A DNA stretch of 64,000 bases, from NCBI GenBank assembly GCA_964058845.1, contig CAXKVR010000138.1, positions 124,001 to 188,000 of the forward strand, in the 5' to 3' direction. Made by a program: the position numbers and the translations under genes. Shown piece after piece: positions 24,156-36,420 of this stretch. Under the pieces are notes generated by a model. It did no database searches. It saw only the letters and a list, made by a program, of their open reading frames with translations, and had not been told where the DNA came from. Position 1 is the first letter of the stretch; each line of letters starts with the position of its first letter. The stretch comes from Carex sylvatica (lineage: Eukaryota > Streptophyta > Magnoliopsida > Poales > Cyperaceae).

Positions 24156-26358
24156 TTATTTACACTGTCTTGATCTGAAACTATCAGGGTCTAAAAGCCT
24201 TATCAACAATTTCTCCAGCTTCTTAGACCTATCAGTTGGTCTTATAATAAAAGAATTGCTGTAAACACTACAAGGATCCCTCCCGAACAGCGTGCTACCC
24301 ATGCACCACCCACCAGGGGCAAACTGGTCCCTTTTCCTCCTCAATAATTCCCTGTCAATCCTATCCAAAACCTGATAACCGTCCTCTCCGAATGAGTGAG
24401 CAAATGCTGCACCACTCTCAGCCATCAGATCAAAATGACGTGAGGTCAGATTCATCGGTAGCAACTTAGGGGGGTTATCCCAGAGTGTGAAACGCAGATC
24501 TCCATTTACAGTGGTGTTTTGGAAGTACTTTGAGTTACATATGACAGTGTGGAAGTACGCCTCAGACGAATAAAGGAAATTGACAAAGTACATGAGAAGC
24601 ATGCGAGGAAGGTTGTCCCAACCCCTTATGCAAAACTCCAGAAATGATCGGTTTAACACCACCCAAGAGGACCCTGTTTGAAAGGAAAAAATATATATTT
24701 TATATACATATTATGTGAAAAGGTAGGAAAAGAGTTACACATTTATCATACAAACATACTGAGGTAAAAGATTGCACAACAAAGATCTGCATACAACATA
24801 CAAACTTGTCTATAACAAATATATGACTTAATAAAGTGCCTGACAAATCAAAGTAGCAATTTTAGTACTTCTCATTTGGTCTTTTACCCAACTACTAAGC
24901 TTCACAAACCCTCAAATAAGAATCAGAAATCCCAATTTAAACAGTTAGAATTTAAATAAAAAAACAAACATTTAAAACACAAGCTGCGGCCAATCTAATA
25001 ACTGAAGTACCTGGTTCATTATGCTGAAGATGAATTGTTACCTATAAATAACTGGTAATCAGCAACAGTGTCTGGAACCCAACCATACTTATCCAGTGTT
25101 TTAGTAGCATTTTGAAATAAATATAGCTTTCTAAATTAGTGGGTGGCACAAAATTACCTTGAAGACAATTTCACATTATATGTAATAGTTGAGAAAAATG
25201 AATGTCATAAAACAACAATGCACAAAGTCAGTACCTACAAAAAGCTTGAAAGAAGCAGGCATACTTCTTTTCTCCTTCATCCAATGTAATTGTGATCGAT
25301 TAGAGGCATATAGTCCTGAATCTACAATCATTGGCCTTGCTCTGTGATACCTAAGTTTTTTAATGTGATAGACTTAGAAAAGAAAAGAAAAAAATGAAAA
25401 TAAGGATCTTTGAACAATAAGAACAAAGTACTCCAAGAGGTCAGAAACTTGCTCTCTCCATCCAATGTTGCTTGTATGCTCGATGAAGTTATAATCCCGA
25501 GGTATGTAAGAGAACAAGTGAAGAATATCTGCTAGAAACAAAGTTAATTAGGAAACTTACAAATTGAAAATATCAGATGGTACCTAATTGTGAAACAAAG
25601 TGTTCAAATTTGGCATTAGTAAAGAATCAGTTCAAGTCAGTGAAATTACCCACATGCCAATGACTGTACTATGAATAGATGTGAATATAATTAAGCACCA
25701 CTTGCATTCTAGTGTTGCAATACATCTGAGGTACAACAGATATATTGACAAGGGTCGTAGAAGTGGATTTGCACACCAACTGTATGTCAACCACAAGCAG
25801 CAAGTAACTTATCCAATTATGGTGCTAAAATAAATTACTAGCATAATAACAGTCTAAAGGAGGAAATGTACCATCTTGAGATAGGAGTGGATAATCTGAA
25901 GCACTAAGATTAATAAACCAATTCCAATCCTTAATCTCTCTTAACAAAATTGCAATTCCCTGAAGCATTGCCGCAACCTCTGAGGGTCCCTTGCTAGATA
26001 CATGCCCCGCCCCCTGTACTAACCTTACATTATCGAAATCCTTAATTACTTTCTCCTTTTGTAGGAACTCCGCAAAATCTATCCTCTCGCTTTCTAGATC
26101 GAGACGAACTAAATAACAGTTCCACGGATGGTATATGGCCATCAACAGTCTTTTGACACGTGGCAAGTCACCGGAGGAGCCAGAAATCATGTAGGCCAAC
26201 CTAGGAGGTGGCGGAGTCCGTATATCAGCGCTGCCATGTGGCCTGGTGGATGCAAGAACAGAGAAGAGGAGAGGTAGGAGAAGGAAAATTCCAGCAACGA
26301 GGAGGATGGATCGCTTGTAAAAATTGCGCTCACTGAGGCGGCGGTGGGGCTTCCTCAT
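24156..26358 (-). CDS. GT14-family beta-glucuronosyltransferase (GlcAT14-like)
   Basis: Type II Golgi membrane enzyme family that transfers glucuronic acid to beta-galactan side chains of arabinogalactan proteins. Four exons on the minus strand: 25872-26358, 25453-25528, 25235-25350, 24156-24673; 398 residues, usual for the family. The N terminus has a short basic tail (RKPHRRLSERNFYKR), then one membrane segment (SILLVAGIFLLLPLLFSVLA). Family blocks follow: RLAYMISGSSGDLPRVKRLL, YHPWNCYLVRLD, WNWFINLSASDYPLL, IPRDYNFIEHTSNIGWREYH, GSSWVVLNRSF, SSEAYFHTVICNS and PGGWC. The junction between exons 2 and 3 works only with a GC-AG intron (GA|GCAAGT at 25453/25452), which restores W-R-E-Y-H. The other introns are GT-AG. 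An ATG 29 codons upstream (26445) is in frame. The inner ATG was preferred because it gives the usual short cytosolic tail. Family known from Arabidopsis GlcAT14A-C; acceptor specificity is inferred. Confidence 0.9.
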
Positions 26359-26445
26359 GGCGACGTCAGAGGTAGGGTTCTGGCATGGCCTCGCCGGACT
26401 GAGATCTCCTCCGATTGTTAAGTAACCTCTAAAGGCATTAACCAA

Positions 26446-28263
26446 ATAACCAAGTGAGTGGGTTGCAGTCTTGAATAGGACAAACTCGATCGATTAAATA
26501 AGATAAAGAATGAATTAGCGATAGAGTAGTCACTACTCACTAATCACTATTTACTATTTTGAACCGTGAGAGGAACGAAGTTGAAATGGAGGATGAGATT
26601 AGAGGGAGGTGATGAAACCGCGTTGGATGGGAATGGCCGATGCGGTGGGTGCGATTCCACTTGTTTGCTGGTGAGTGAGGTAGTGGGGCCCAGTGTGCAG
26701 TGAGTGTGCTAGTAGTTGCAAATTTGTAATGCAAAAATTATATCTCATCACCAAAACCAGAAAGGTTACTACTTTAAAACGTGGTTGGCGTGAAGCTAAT
26801 CCCAATCAGGAATGCAATTAATGAGATGAGATTCTTCATTCCAGTTTACAAATATTAGAAAATACCAGTCGCCCATGTTACTGGAAGTTAGTACGGCATC
26901 AGAAGATCAACTCCAAATATTGCATTCCTTTTCTATTGTTTTATAATTTAAAGAATAAATGAAATTATGAAAATAGACCTAACTTGAACTTCCATTTTTA
27001 GTTTAATTATTTTTCTTGTAAATGACGGAGTTAGGGTTGTACCGACAAGATTGAATTAAACAGGCCGGCCCTGGTTTTTTGTTTAGTTTTTGGGCCTGGC
27101 CGTTTAGGCCTATATTTTATTAAAAGGAGTTCCTTTGCAATATCTTGGAAATATATATATATATATATCACATTTTTAAATCTAAATTGTTGACCTGTGC
27201 AAACCTGCTTATCAATTTATCATATCTGTAAGGTGTAATGTATATCTTGAACCGACCTATAAGGATTAAGCAATGGAATTTTTAAAAGCAAGCATGACAT
27301 TATCACTTATAGGCTTAATCAAACCCCACCATCTGGTTCCCTATCAGCCTCCTCCGGTTTCTACAATTATTAATTGCTTCCTTTCCGCTACTTGTAAAGA
27401 AGAAAATATATATAATAAAGAAAGAAAGTTGAAATGAAGGTGTCTAGTCTAGTCTATACTTGTGAGAGAGCGAAACACAATTTTGATTTTTATTAACCAA
27501 AGGTCATTGTCGGTTACTCAGGTTATTGTTTACCACGCTTGCTTTTTGCCTAGTTGCCTTAGCTGAAAGGAATGCAAATAACACAAATTCCATTCGCAAG
27601 TGGCCAATCTCCTCTGTTTGATTCTGGACAGGTTTATGTTAGGTCACAGTAATTTACTAATTTATGTTGTCTTCGCAATATGCAAACAAGTTTGTGGAAA
27701 GACACCTTATCCAAATAAAATAAAATAAATGAGGAGAATTTACGAAACATGCAAGAAATGGTTAATTGAGTGGATATCGTGTAATTGAACTGAAAAATCA
27801 TCAACGAAACCCGGGTACCGCGAAGAAAAGGTACTCATAAAAGCCCTTTTTTGCGATTATTATATTTCGTGAATAATTTATTTTATTTCTGTCAAGAGCG
27901 TGCTCAATATTTTATAGAGAAGGGAAAGGGAGCCGTTCCAATTAATGTACACAGTCAAATTTGATTCGATGTTCGGTCAGATTTGTTCGAGCTGCATCAA
28001 AATCTAGATGTCTGTTTAGGTTTTTATAATAAATTTTAAAGTAAAACGTTCATGCAAAACTTAAAGCAACTCGAACTACTTCACCTGAATATTGAACTTA
28101 ATTTATTATGATACTCATAGAACATCTCGTTTTTGGATGCCTTCGATATTAGGGGGGATTTTAATATATAGCCTTCGAAAACTTTAAATTTCGATATATA
28201 AAATTCATAATATCATATTTACCCTTTTAAATTTAAAAACGTACAAATCTTTCTTATATATTA
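26446..28263. other. Intergenic, promoter side of the GlcAT14-like gene
   Basis: Contains the upstream region of the minus-strand gene. No TATA box could be chosen with confidence. A short (TA)n tract lies at 27151-27168. No exon or element boundaries recognised in the remaining AT-rich sequence. Confidence 0.5.
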
Positions 28264-28272
28264 ATTTTGAAT

Positions 28273-28694
28273 GAGGAGGGTTCAAATGCACCCAAATTTT
28301 TGTGCATCTAAATGCACCCTATCTTTCAAATCCTTTTTTTTCGTTTTTAAAGTCAGAATAGTCAATCTGAACCGTTAGATGCGATCTATATATTAAGATG
28401 TACTTGGAGAAAAAAATTTATATTTTTTTGAATTTTTTTACTATTTATTAAGCCACTTTGAAAATCGCTGATTTTACATTTTCTGGACCATTGGATCAGC
28501 GATTTTCAAAGTGGTTTAATAAATAGTAAAAAAATTTCAAAAAATATAAAATTTTGTCTCCAAGCACATCTTAATATATAGATCGCATCTAACGGTTCGG
28601 ATTGACTGTTTTGACTTTGAAAACGAAAATAAAATATATAAAAGATAGAGTGTATTTGAGTGCACAAAAATTTAGGTGCATTTGAACCCTCCTC
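28273..28694. mobile_element. Foldback Mutator-like MITE, copy 5, with 9-bp target duplication
   Basis: Termini GAGGAGGGTTCAAATGC and complement, as in copy 2 (4635). The flanks are ATTTTGAAT (28264-28272) and GTTTTGAAT (28695-28703), a 9-bp duplication with one mismatch. The inner core, however, carries the family phrases of copies 1 and 6 (ctatttattaagccactttgaaaatcgctgat and its inverse), so termini and core have different affinities. Non-coding. Confidence 0.85.
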
Positions 28695-28703
28695 GTTTTG
28701 AAT

Positions 28704-30299
28704 AGATGAGTATTATTCACCTACAGTGCTTATCTACAGTGAGGCTTACAACCCCGGGTCTACTTTTCAGCCACCCAATTCTGACAAGGGGTCTCATAGA
28801 CAATTGTCACTTTTTTTTCGTTTTCTGAAATTTCTACCATCTTCATTAGTTCATCTCCATTTATTCGAATGTGTATCATCTGCATTAACTCAAAAGATAA
28901 CCTTTTGAATTAATGAATATCAACCGTCTGATTTTATCTTGCACATGTCTATAACATAAGGAGTCTTTCAATATTAGTGCGGATCTAGTCTGCATGAATT
29001 TTGGTCTGCACGAATTTTGAAACATATCGGATAATTGAGATTTATTAACTCAAAAGATACTCTTTTGAGTTAATGCAGAGGATACGAATTCCGTTTATTC
29101 TTTCTCTCTGAATTTTTCTCCTAAAGCTTTCACCATCTTCTTCCTCTTCCAAACAATCACTCTCCCTGCCGCTCTCTTTGCCTTTTTCCTTCATCTCTCC
29201 TCTCTATTTCTTCGTCCTTGAACCCCCACACCTCCCTCTTTCGGTGCGCGATCTCCCTGTTCGAATCTCACCAACACGATCTCGCATTTATCTATTTTAT
29301 TATCTTTTTTATTAAAATTCTCTTGAATTTATAAATTACTCATTTTATGTTTTATTAAGAAAAAATAGAAAATATGAATCATCCTTCATAAAATATCAGT
29401 TTTCTAATTAGTCAAATTTTTAAGGCAAATGAATAATTTCTCTGCTTCTGACAATTTGACGCATACATAATGACATTTAGGTATATAGTTGTGTAAGTGT
29501 TAGAAGTAGAGAAAATGACTCAGCCATTGGAGAAGGAAGAAAGGAATTATGGAATTGGAAATTGATCACCTAGATAGTCGACAAACTCACCTAGATAGTC
29601 GACCACAACTCGGCCGTTGGAGAAGCGACTGATGGGATGTCTGGTGTCAAAATCTCGACCATATGGGAGGTGGTCGACATGGGCGAGTGTGAGAAGGTGG
29701 TTGTTTGTGCCATAATCGAGTAAGAACACAGATCAAGAAGAAAGATTTATTTGAAGAAGACAGATCTCATATGAAAGATAAAATCAAGTAGATTACTCTC
29801 CTAATCTTTAATTTGTTGTTTTCTCGAACAATCACCGGAGATAGGCCAAGAAAAGGTGGTGCAAAAATTTATTTCTCTCCTCTGGAAATGTGCAACGAAT
29901 GAGGAGGGAGAAATTAAAAAATGGAAAAGAAGAGTCCAAGTCAGCAAAACAAGGGTAAAAGAGTCAAAGGCTTCTCTATTCCAGCTCAAAATCTAATTCC
30001 AGATCTCCATTGGAATTGAAAAGTTGGGAAAAGTTATCTATTCTCTATTCTCTAATCTTATCAATCCTGAGTCTGTTCAGTGAGAATAGAGACTCAATTC
30101 CATATAATTCCCCTATTCTGTTATTGCCGAGCATGCCCGCAAGGAATAGTGCAAGAATAGCATTTTTTGGATTAGTGATTGAGAATAGTACTAACCCAAG
30201 TGGTTTGAGAATAACACTAACTTTAGACTATTCGGATTAGTAAAAATATCGTTTGGATTGTATGTTTGGAATAGTGATAGAGAGAATGAATAAAATAGT
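28704..30299. other. Intergenic, no gene recognised
   Basis: Contains a CT-rich stretch near 29100-29280 resembling a plant 5' leader, but no convincing exon follows. Two inverted short repeats (ctcaaaagataaccttttgaattaatg near 28889; ctcaaaagatactcttttgagttaatg near 29048) show an old duplication. The phrase cacctagatagtcgac is repeated at 29568 and 29588. From 30130 the sequence is related to the gaatag-rich MITE family at 31473. Confidence 0.5.
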
Positions 30300-31260
30300 G
30301 ATTAAACTAATCTAATATTTAAAGTCATATTATATTATATTTAATATTTAAACTAATATGATATTATATTTAATATTTAGACTAATATTATATTACATTT
30401 AAACTAATATTTTTTATACTAATCTAATATTTTATTTAATAGTAATTTAATTTATCTGATATTATATTTATTTAATATTAATGTAATATTTTATTTAATA
30501 CTGATCTAATATTTGAACAAATATAATATTACATTAACATTTAAATTAATACTATATTATATTTTATCTAATATTTTATTTAATACTAATATAATATTTA
30601 AAGTAATATTATATTATAATTAATATTTAAATTAATATTATATTATATTAATATTTAAAATAATATTATATTATATTAATATTTAAAATAATATTATATT
30701 ATATTTAATATTTAAACAAATATTATATTATATTTATTTAATACTAATCTAATATTTAAATTAATATTATATTATATTAAATATTTAAATTAGTATTTTA
30801 TTTAATATTAATCTAATTTGATATTATAGTTATTTAATACTAATCTAATATTTAAATTAATATTATATTACATTTAATATTTAAACTTATATTATATTAC
30901 ATTTAACATTTAAACTAATACTATATTACATTTAATATTTAAACTAATATTCTATTATATTTAATCTAATATTTTATTTAATACTAATCTAATATGGTAT
31001 TATATTTATTTAATAGTAATATAATATTTAAACTAATATTATATTATATTTAATATTTAAATGACTACAATATGATATTTAATCTAATATTTTATTTAAT
31101 ATTAATCTAATTTAATATCATATTTATTTAATACTAACTAATCTAATATTATATTATATTTGATACTAATCAAATATTATATTTAATACTAATCAAATAT
31201 TTTATTTAATACTAATTTAATATTTAAACTTACTCTAATTGAGAGAAATCAAATATTTTA
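30300..31260. repeat. Kilobase of AT-only degenerate tandem repeat
   Basis: Almost no G or C for about 950 bp. The words taatattatattatatttaatatttaaac and atctaatattttatttaatac recur dozens of times at irregular spacing. It is bounded on both sides by gaatag/ctattc-rich MITE-like sequence (30240 gtttggattgtatgtttgg; 31320-31435), so the array looks like an expansion inside an element. No reading frame of interest. Confidence 0.85.
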
Positions 31261-31472
31261 TTAATATCACTAACCCAACTAGCTCTATTCTTGTTAATCC
31301 ACCATTTCTATGGATTAGTATAATAGAGTTATTCTTGAGCTAATTCAATTTGCTAATTTGTGTTTGGATCACCAAGATTTGAGAATAGTGGAGCTAACTC
31401 AAGAATAGCTCTATTCTTGAGTGATTCAAAAACACCTTAAGTTATTTCTTATAGCAAGAATATAGTTTATTT

Positions 31473-31791
31473 CAAATTTGAGAATAGTAGCTAATCCAAC
31501 TTTTGGTTGGATTAATAGAATAGTGAACTACCCCATATAAGACAAACAAAGAATAGTGAGTTAGTGCTATTCCTACTCCATCCAAACATCGAATAGCTCT
31601 AAAGAATAGTACTTTTCTTGGGTACGTTTGGATGAAACAAGAAATATAGCAAAAATAGAGTTAATCTCAAATTTGAGAATAGTAGCTAATCTAACTTTTG
31701 ATTGGGTGTAGAATAGTGAGCTAATCCATATAAGACAAACAAATAATAGTGAGTTAGTGCTATTCTTACTCCATCCAAACATCGAATAGCT
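31473..31791. repeat. Direct duplication of a ~125-bp gaatag-rich unit
   Basis: 31473-31598 and 31668-31791 are near-identical: caaatttgagaatagtagctaat ... acaaacaaa.aatagtgagttagtgctattc.tactccatccaaacatcgaatagct. The second copy lies in a foldback element of about 230 bp that starts ggtacgtttggatg (31621) and ends catccaaaatcacc (31850), related to the one at 23671. Confidence 0.8.
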
Positions 31792-31859
31792 TAGAAAAAT
31801 AGTGATTCTTGGGTTAGTGCTATTCTTGCTACATCCAAAATCACCTAAGTTGCGACATC

Positions 31860-32631
31860 TCTGAATTATCTTGCGTACATCCAAATGATTTGTATCTGAA
31901 GTTAATAAGGCGTTGTGTTGTTAAGAATAAGGATATTTATTTACTTTATAGAAAAAGAACAAATAGACTACACACAAAATTTTGGTATTACGATGTACGT
32001 GTTGGAGTAAATTTTCAGAAATCTGAATAGTTAAAGATAATTAATAAAATAAAGTAAATAAAATTGGAAGGATAATATCTAGATGGTGATATTATTATTG
32101 TCTTTAAACATATTTCGTCTATAATGTGCAAGATTTGGTTGGCCGATGAAGAAAAGTATTTAGATGGCCGATTAAGAAAAGTATTTAGTTGTTCTTGTAG
32201 AGTGTAAAAAAAATAATTAAGAAAATCATTTCAAGGACATCCCATCAAGAATAGGGAGCTTTAAAGGTGATAATTAAAGGTCATCCAGTTAATGAAAACA
32301 CATTAAATAGTAAAATAGGTGGGCCAATTGATAAAGTTATCTTTAATTAGGAGGGAGGGAAATGATAAAACTATTCTTAAAATAACTCATATGTGACAAA
32401 TCATGGGTGGTGGGGACTGAGCGCTTGGTCCCACTTGGCCCCACTTAGATTCTTCCGCTGCTTATTATAATGACAAATAATTCATAATACAATGATATAT
32501 TAATAGTCGAGAACTATATCTAGCCTAATTGTAAAGTTTGCATATTAAAATTCTGTGTTAGCACTAAAAGTAATTTATAAATTTTAATCCTTATGTCATG
32601 CTTAAATATATATATATATAGAGAGAGAGAG
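31860..32631. other. Intergenic, nothing recognised
   Basis: AT-rich spacer. A 20-bp phrase ggccgatgaagaaaagtattta at 32141 is repeated in tandem as ggccgattaagaaaagtattta at 32165. Otherwise featureless until the TA/GA microsatellite at 32606. Confidence 0.5.
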
Positions 32632-33035
32632 AGGGGTTGGCTACTATGCTTATATAAGCATATCCCCACATATGCTTATAACTCATTTTTGTGTTTTCAA
32701 TATTCAAATGGTCGATCTGAATCGTTAGATGTGATCTCTATATTGAAATGTGCTTGGAGACCAAATTTTATATTTTTCTGAATTTTTTTACTATTTATTA
32801 AGCCACTTTGAAAATCGCTGATCCAACGGTGGCTTAACAAAACAGTAAAATCAGAAGCCATCGTTGGATCAGAGATTTTCAAATTGGCTTAATAAATAGT
32901 AAAAAAATTCAGAAAAATGTAAAATTTGGTCTCCAAGCACATTTCAATATAGATATCACATCTAACGGTTCAAATCGACCATTTGAATATTAGAAACACA
33001 AAAATGAGTTATAAGCATATGTGGAGTCAACCCCC
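32632..33035. mobile_element. Foldback Mutator-like MITE, copy 6, right arm partly deleted
   Basis: The left arm GGGGTTGGCTACTATGC continues exactly as in copy 1 (162) for over 50 bp. The right arm matches to gcatatgtgg but then lacks about 25 bp before the final gtcaacccc. The core is close to copy 1 (gccactttgaaaatcgctgatccaacggtgg). It sits between TA/GA and CT/TA microsatellites that are mirror images of each other, so any target duplication is hidden. Confidence 0.78.
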
Positions 33036-33038
33036 CCC

Positions 33039-33070
<32 letters not shown>

Positions 33071-34376
33071 TACAATACTTATCCTAAGTAATATTTTTTC
33101 TACGAGCTTTCAAAGTACTAACATAATTAATGCGGAACATGAATGTTGTTGTTAAGAACTCATCTCTTGTTGTCATAAAAAATCGATACATTGATAAGAA
33201 AAAGAATTGATAAAGAAGTTTGTGCTTTATAGTACTAATATGTTGTTGTTTTGTAACGAAATAAATATATTGGCTGAGTTGTAGGTACCTACTTTAAGTA
33301 CTTATACTCGTTTTTTTTTTATTTCTAATAGAAATAGGTGGATATTAAATTCACTAGTTTAAAAAAAAAAATACAGAAAATGTCATTCTTGAAAGCTCAT
33401 TTTTGCTAAAAATATTTTGTTAAATTAATGATTACAGTTGTGGCTAAAATTGTAGAAGTATCTGGCAAGATGTACAGATAATGGTTAATCTGGATCCTCA
33501 CCCTGATTAATGGATGGACTTTCTAATTAAATTGAAAACTTTTACAGGACATGCTTCATATTTTAAATTATTAAATATAGAGGGATACAAATGAAAATTC
33601 GATGTGAGCACCTGCACCTCAGGAAACTTCGCCTCGACTCGAGTACTGACCTCTTGTGAACGGATGGGCTACAGTAGACCGGTTCCGACTGCCAAATTAG
33701 CAGTCCATCAAATGCGTCAAGGCAAGGGATAGATTAGCCGGTCCCACGGAGATTATAATATTGCTTGCACATGGACCATCCGTATTATAACAGCCTCTGG
33801 CAACTGGAATTGGACCAATCATTTCTAGTTTAGACTTCGCCGAATAAAAAATAATTAGTTCCATGAACATGGAAGGGGTACAGTATTTAGGACCACTTAA
33901 AAAAGAAAAAAAAAAGAACTCATGTATCGCATGACATGTTTATTTTTTCTAAAAAAGATTTTTCACATGGGATAATATAGAAATAATAGAGAGGAATTTG
34001 ACATCAATACATGAGATATTTTCTGCTTCATCAATTGGTGATAACTAAAATTTCTGGTCTCCATGGTTATATAAATTTGTAGGGAAAACATTATTTTGGC
34101 CAATGAAGTAATTGTATCATATACATTCTTTATAGGTAATTATACGCGTATATACAAGTTTCAGATGAGTATATTTAAGTTTAAAAAATTCATCATCCTA
34201 AAATTAGATTTGTAATATATTTTTATTTTGTATCATTTTATAGTTTATATATTTTTTCTTGTCAACTACTTGTATTTTTTTTACTCATGTTTTGTATATT
34301 GAAGAGTTCAAAACATAAAAGAAGAAGAAAGATTCAATGAGAATTAATTTACTGAAATACTTCAAGAGAAATATAT
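33036..34376. other. Intergenic, no gene recognised
   Basis: AT-rich. A stretch of balanced composition at 33600-33850 has no open frame of note. No elements with defined ends seen. Confidence 0.5.
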
Positions 34377-34384
34377 ACTTGAAC

Positions 34385-34892
34385 TAGAGTTTTGCAAAAA
34401 CCCGGGTTGGGCAGCCCGTACCCGACCCGCCCGTGCCCGGTACCCGTGCCCGAGCCCGAGTATGGGTCGGGTAAACGGGTACACGGGTACAGGCATAAAA
34501 CGGATAGGGTACGGTTATTTGGTTCAAAATCCGGGCAAATCCGGCCCGAATTATGCCCGTACCCGCCCGACCCGACCCGTTAAAAATTCAATTTTTTTTG
34601 AAATTTCGAATTTGCCGCCGGTTCAACAGAAAAACAGAAAAAAAAAAAAAAAAAAAAAAAACCAAATCAGACTGAAAAACAGAGAAAAAAAAAAAAAAAC
34701 CGGACTGGGTACCCTACCCGGACCGCCCTACCCGTCAAGGATACTACGGGCACGGGTATAAGACGGGTAGGGTACGGGTTTTGAAAAAAATACCCGTGAT
34801 ACCCGGCCCGTGATACCCTTATACCCGTGATATCCGTACCCGACCCCAGATATACCCTACCCGCCCGTACCCTACCCGTTAGCAAACCCCTA
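34385..34892. mobile_element. hAT-type MITE built of ACCCG words, with 8-bp target duplication
   Basis: Starts TAGAGTTTTGCAAAAAC and ends (inverted) TAGGGGTTTGCTAACGG, flanked by ACTTGAAC on both sides (34377-34384 and 34893-34900). Both arms are dense arrays of tacccg/gacccg words, and the centre holds two A-rich runs (34640-34660 and 34687-34699). It is therefore a GC-rich hairpin in an AT-rich region. Open frames inside it are low-complexity artefacts. Confidence 0.85.
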
Positions 34893-34900
34893 ACTTGAAC

Positions 34901-35356
34901 CAAATATAATTTGAACTCCTCATTGGATTTAAATCTAGGTAACGTGTGTTACAATCATAGTTTTTTAAAGTCATAGAAGGTAACGTTTCTTCTTTTCATT
35001 GGAAGACAAAATGATAATATAAATTATAGAGTCGATTGAGTCATAATACGTTAAAGTCATGTTATATTATCAAACTTGTATAAATTAATTAAGATAACTA
35101 ATTAATATAGCAACATGCCGTAGCATTCAATCTACATATGTATATTGTTATGTAACCATAGAAGCAATTGAAATTCTTTTCTCATCATATCGTGTTTGCT
35201 TCAAGATTTCAAATTGTGAGTTTGTAATAACATGGACAAAATAAAAAGCTATAATTTCATGCAAAACAAAATAAAAAGCTAAATTCGTTATGGAGGTTAT
35301 TATGCATGTTTAGATTTTGTGAATCAAAGAAAATAATTTTTAAGAGAAAAAAATGA

Positions 35357-35404
<48 letters not shown>

Positions 35405-36420
35405 TGAACTTGACATTAATACAGTGCCGCTTTTTAACCTTATTCGATTGCTTCTTCTCTGCCATGGCAATTTTTTTGCATACAAGGAATAAGATTATTT
35501 AAATTATAGTTTAATTGGACGGATTCTTAATCTGGTGTAATTTTATATAAGTATTAATTATCAATATTTTTTTTCGAAAAAAAATATAAAATTCTTGAGC
35601 TAAAATATTAGTTGTGCGCACAGACTTAGTTTTCACCATATACAAAGTCATATTCAAGCATAAATAAATTACATCTAATACATTACAAAAACAATAAAAA
35701 GAGTGTGAATTGAATATGAACGAACGAAAGGACATAAATGTAAAAGAAATTTTGGAAATAATAGTTAGATTTTCAAAGTGTTAATTTAGACTATGCTCTA
35801 CATAAGACGAATAAGAGTGGAAAAAAAGAGAGAAAAAAGCAAAAAAAAAAAAAAAAAAAATTACCTCTTTTATATTCCAAACAAGTAATTTTGATTTTTT
35901 TAAAATGAAATGTAGAGGAGGTAAACTGAATTTTATAACTTTTTAGAATTTTTTTTCTCACATGTCACTAAACTTCATATAAAATGATTTTTTGCTCACC
36001 AAACTTTTGATTATTCGTTTTTACCTCAAGTTCAATACTTTTCCAAATTTGATTACCCCGTTATTTTCTGCATTCAAAATTATATGTCAAATTGATATGG
36101 CGCTTAGTAAGATTATATATTTTATAATTGGACTATATTAAGATCTAAAATTACAAATTGCGGATCCGAATTAATTCTTCACGTAATAAAAGAATAAAAT
36201 ACTATATCAACCTCTTTTTTACAGTTTACTGTTTCCACTCTTTAATCGGAGTGCTCCAAAAAAGACTACTTGTATTGTATTGATAAGCATAAATTATATA
36301 CACAATTCGATCTAGTTTTGATTATAAAATAAATTAAATATCTTGTATTTTGAATATAAAGTGAATAGAATATACTTAGAATCAAGTTACTGCAGTTATT
36401 TGGCTTTAAAATACAGGAAA
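34901..36420. other. Intergenic with microsatellites
   Basis: An (AT)n(GT)n microsatellite spans about 35356-35403 with some 17 GT units. A run of about 20 A ends at 35861. No genes recognised. Confidence 0.6.
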
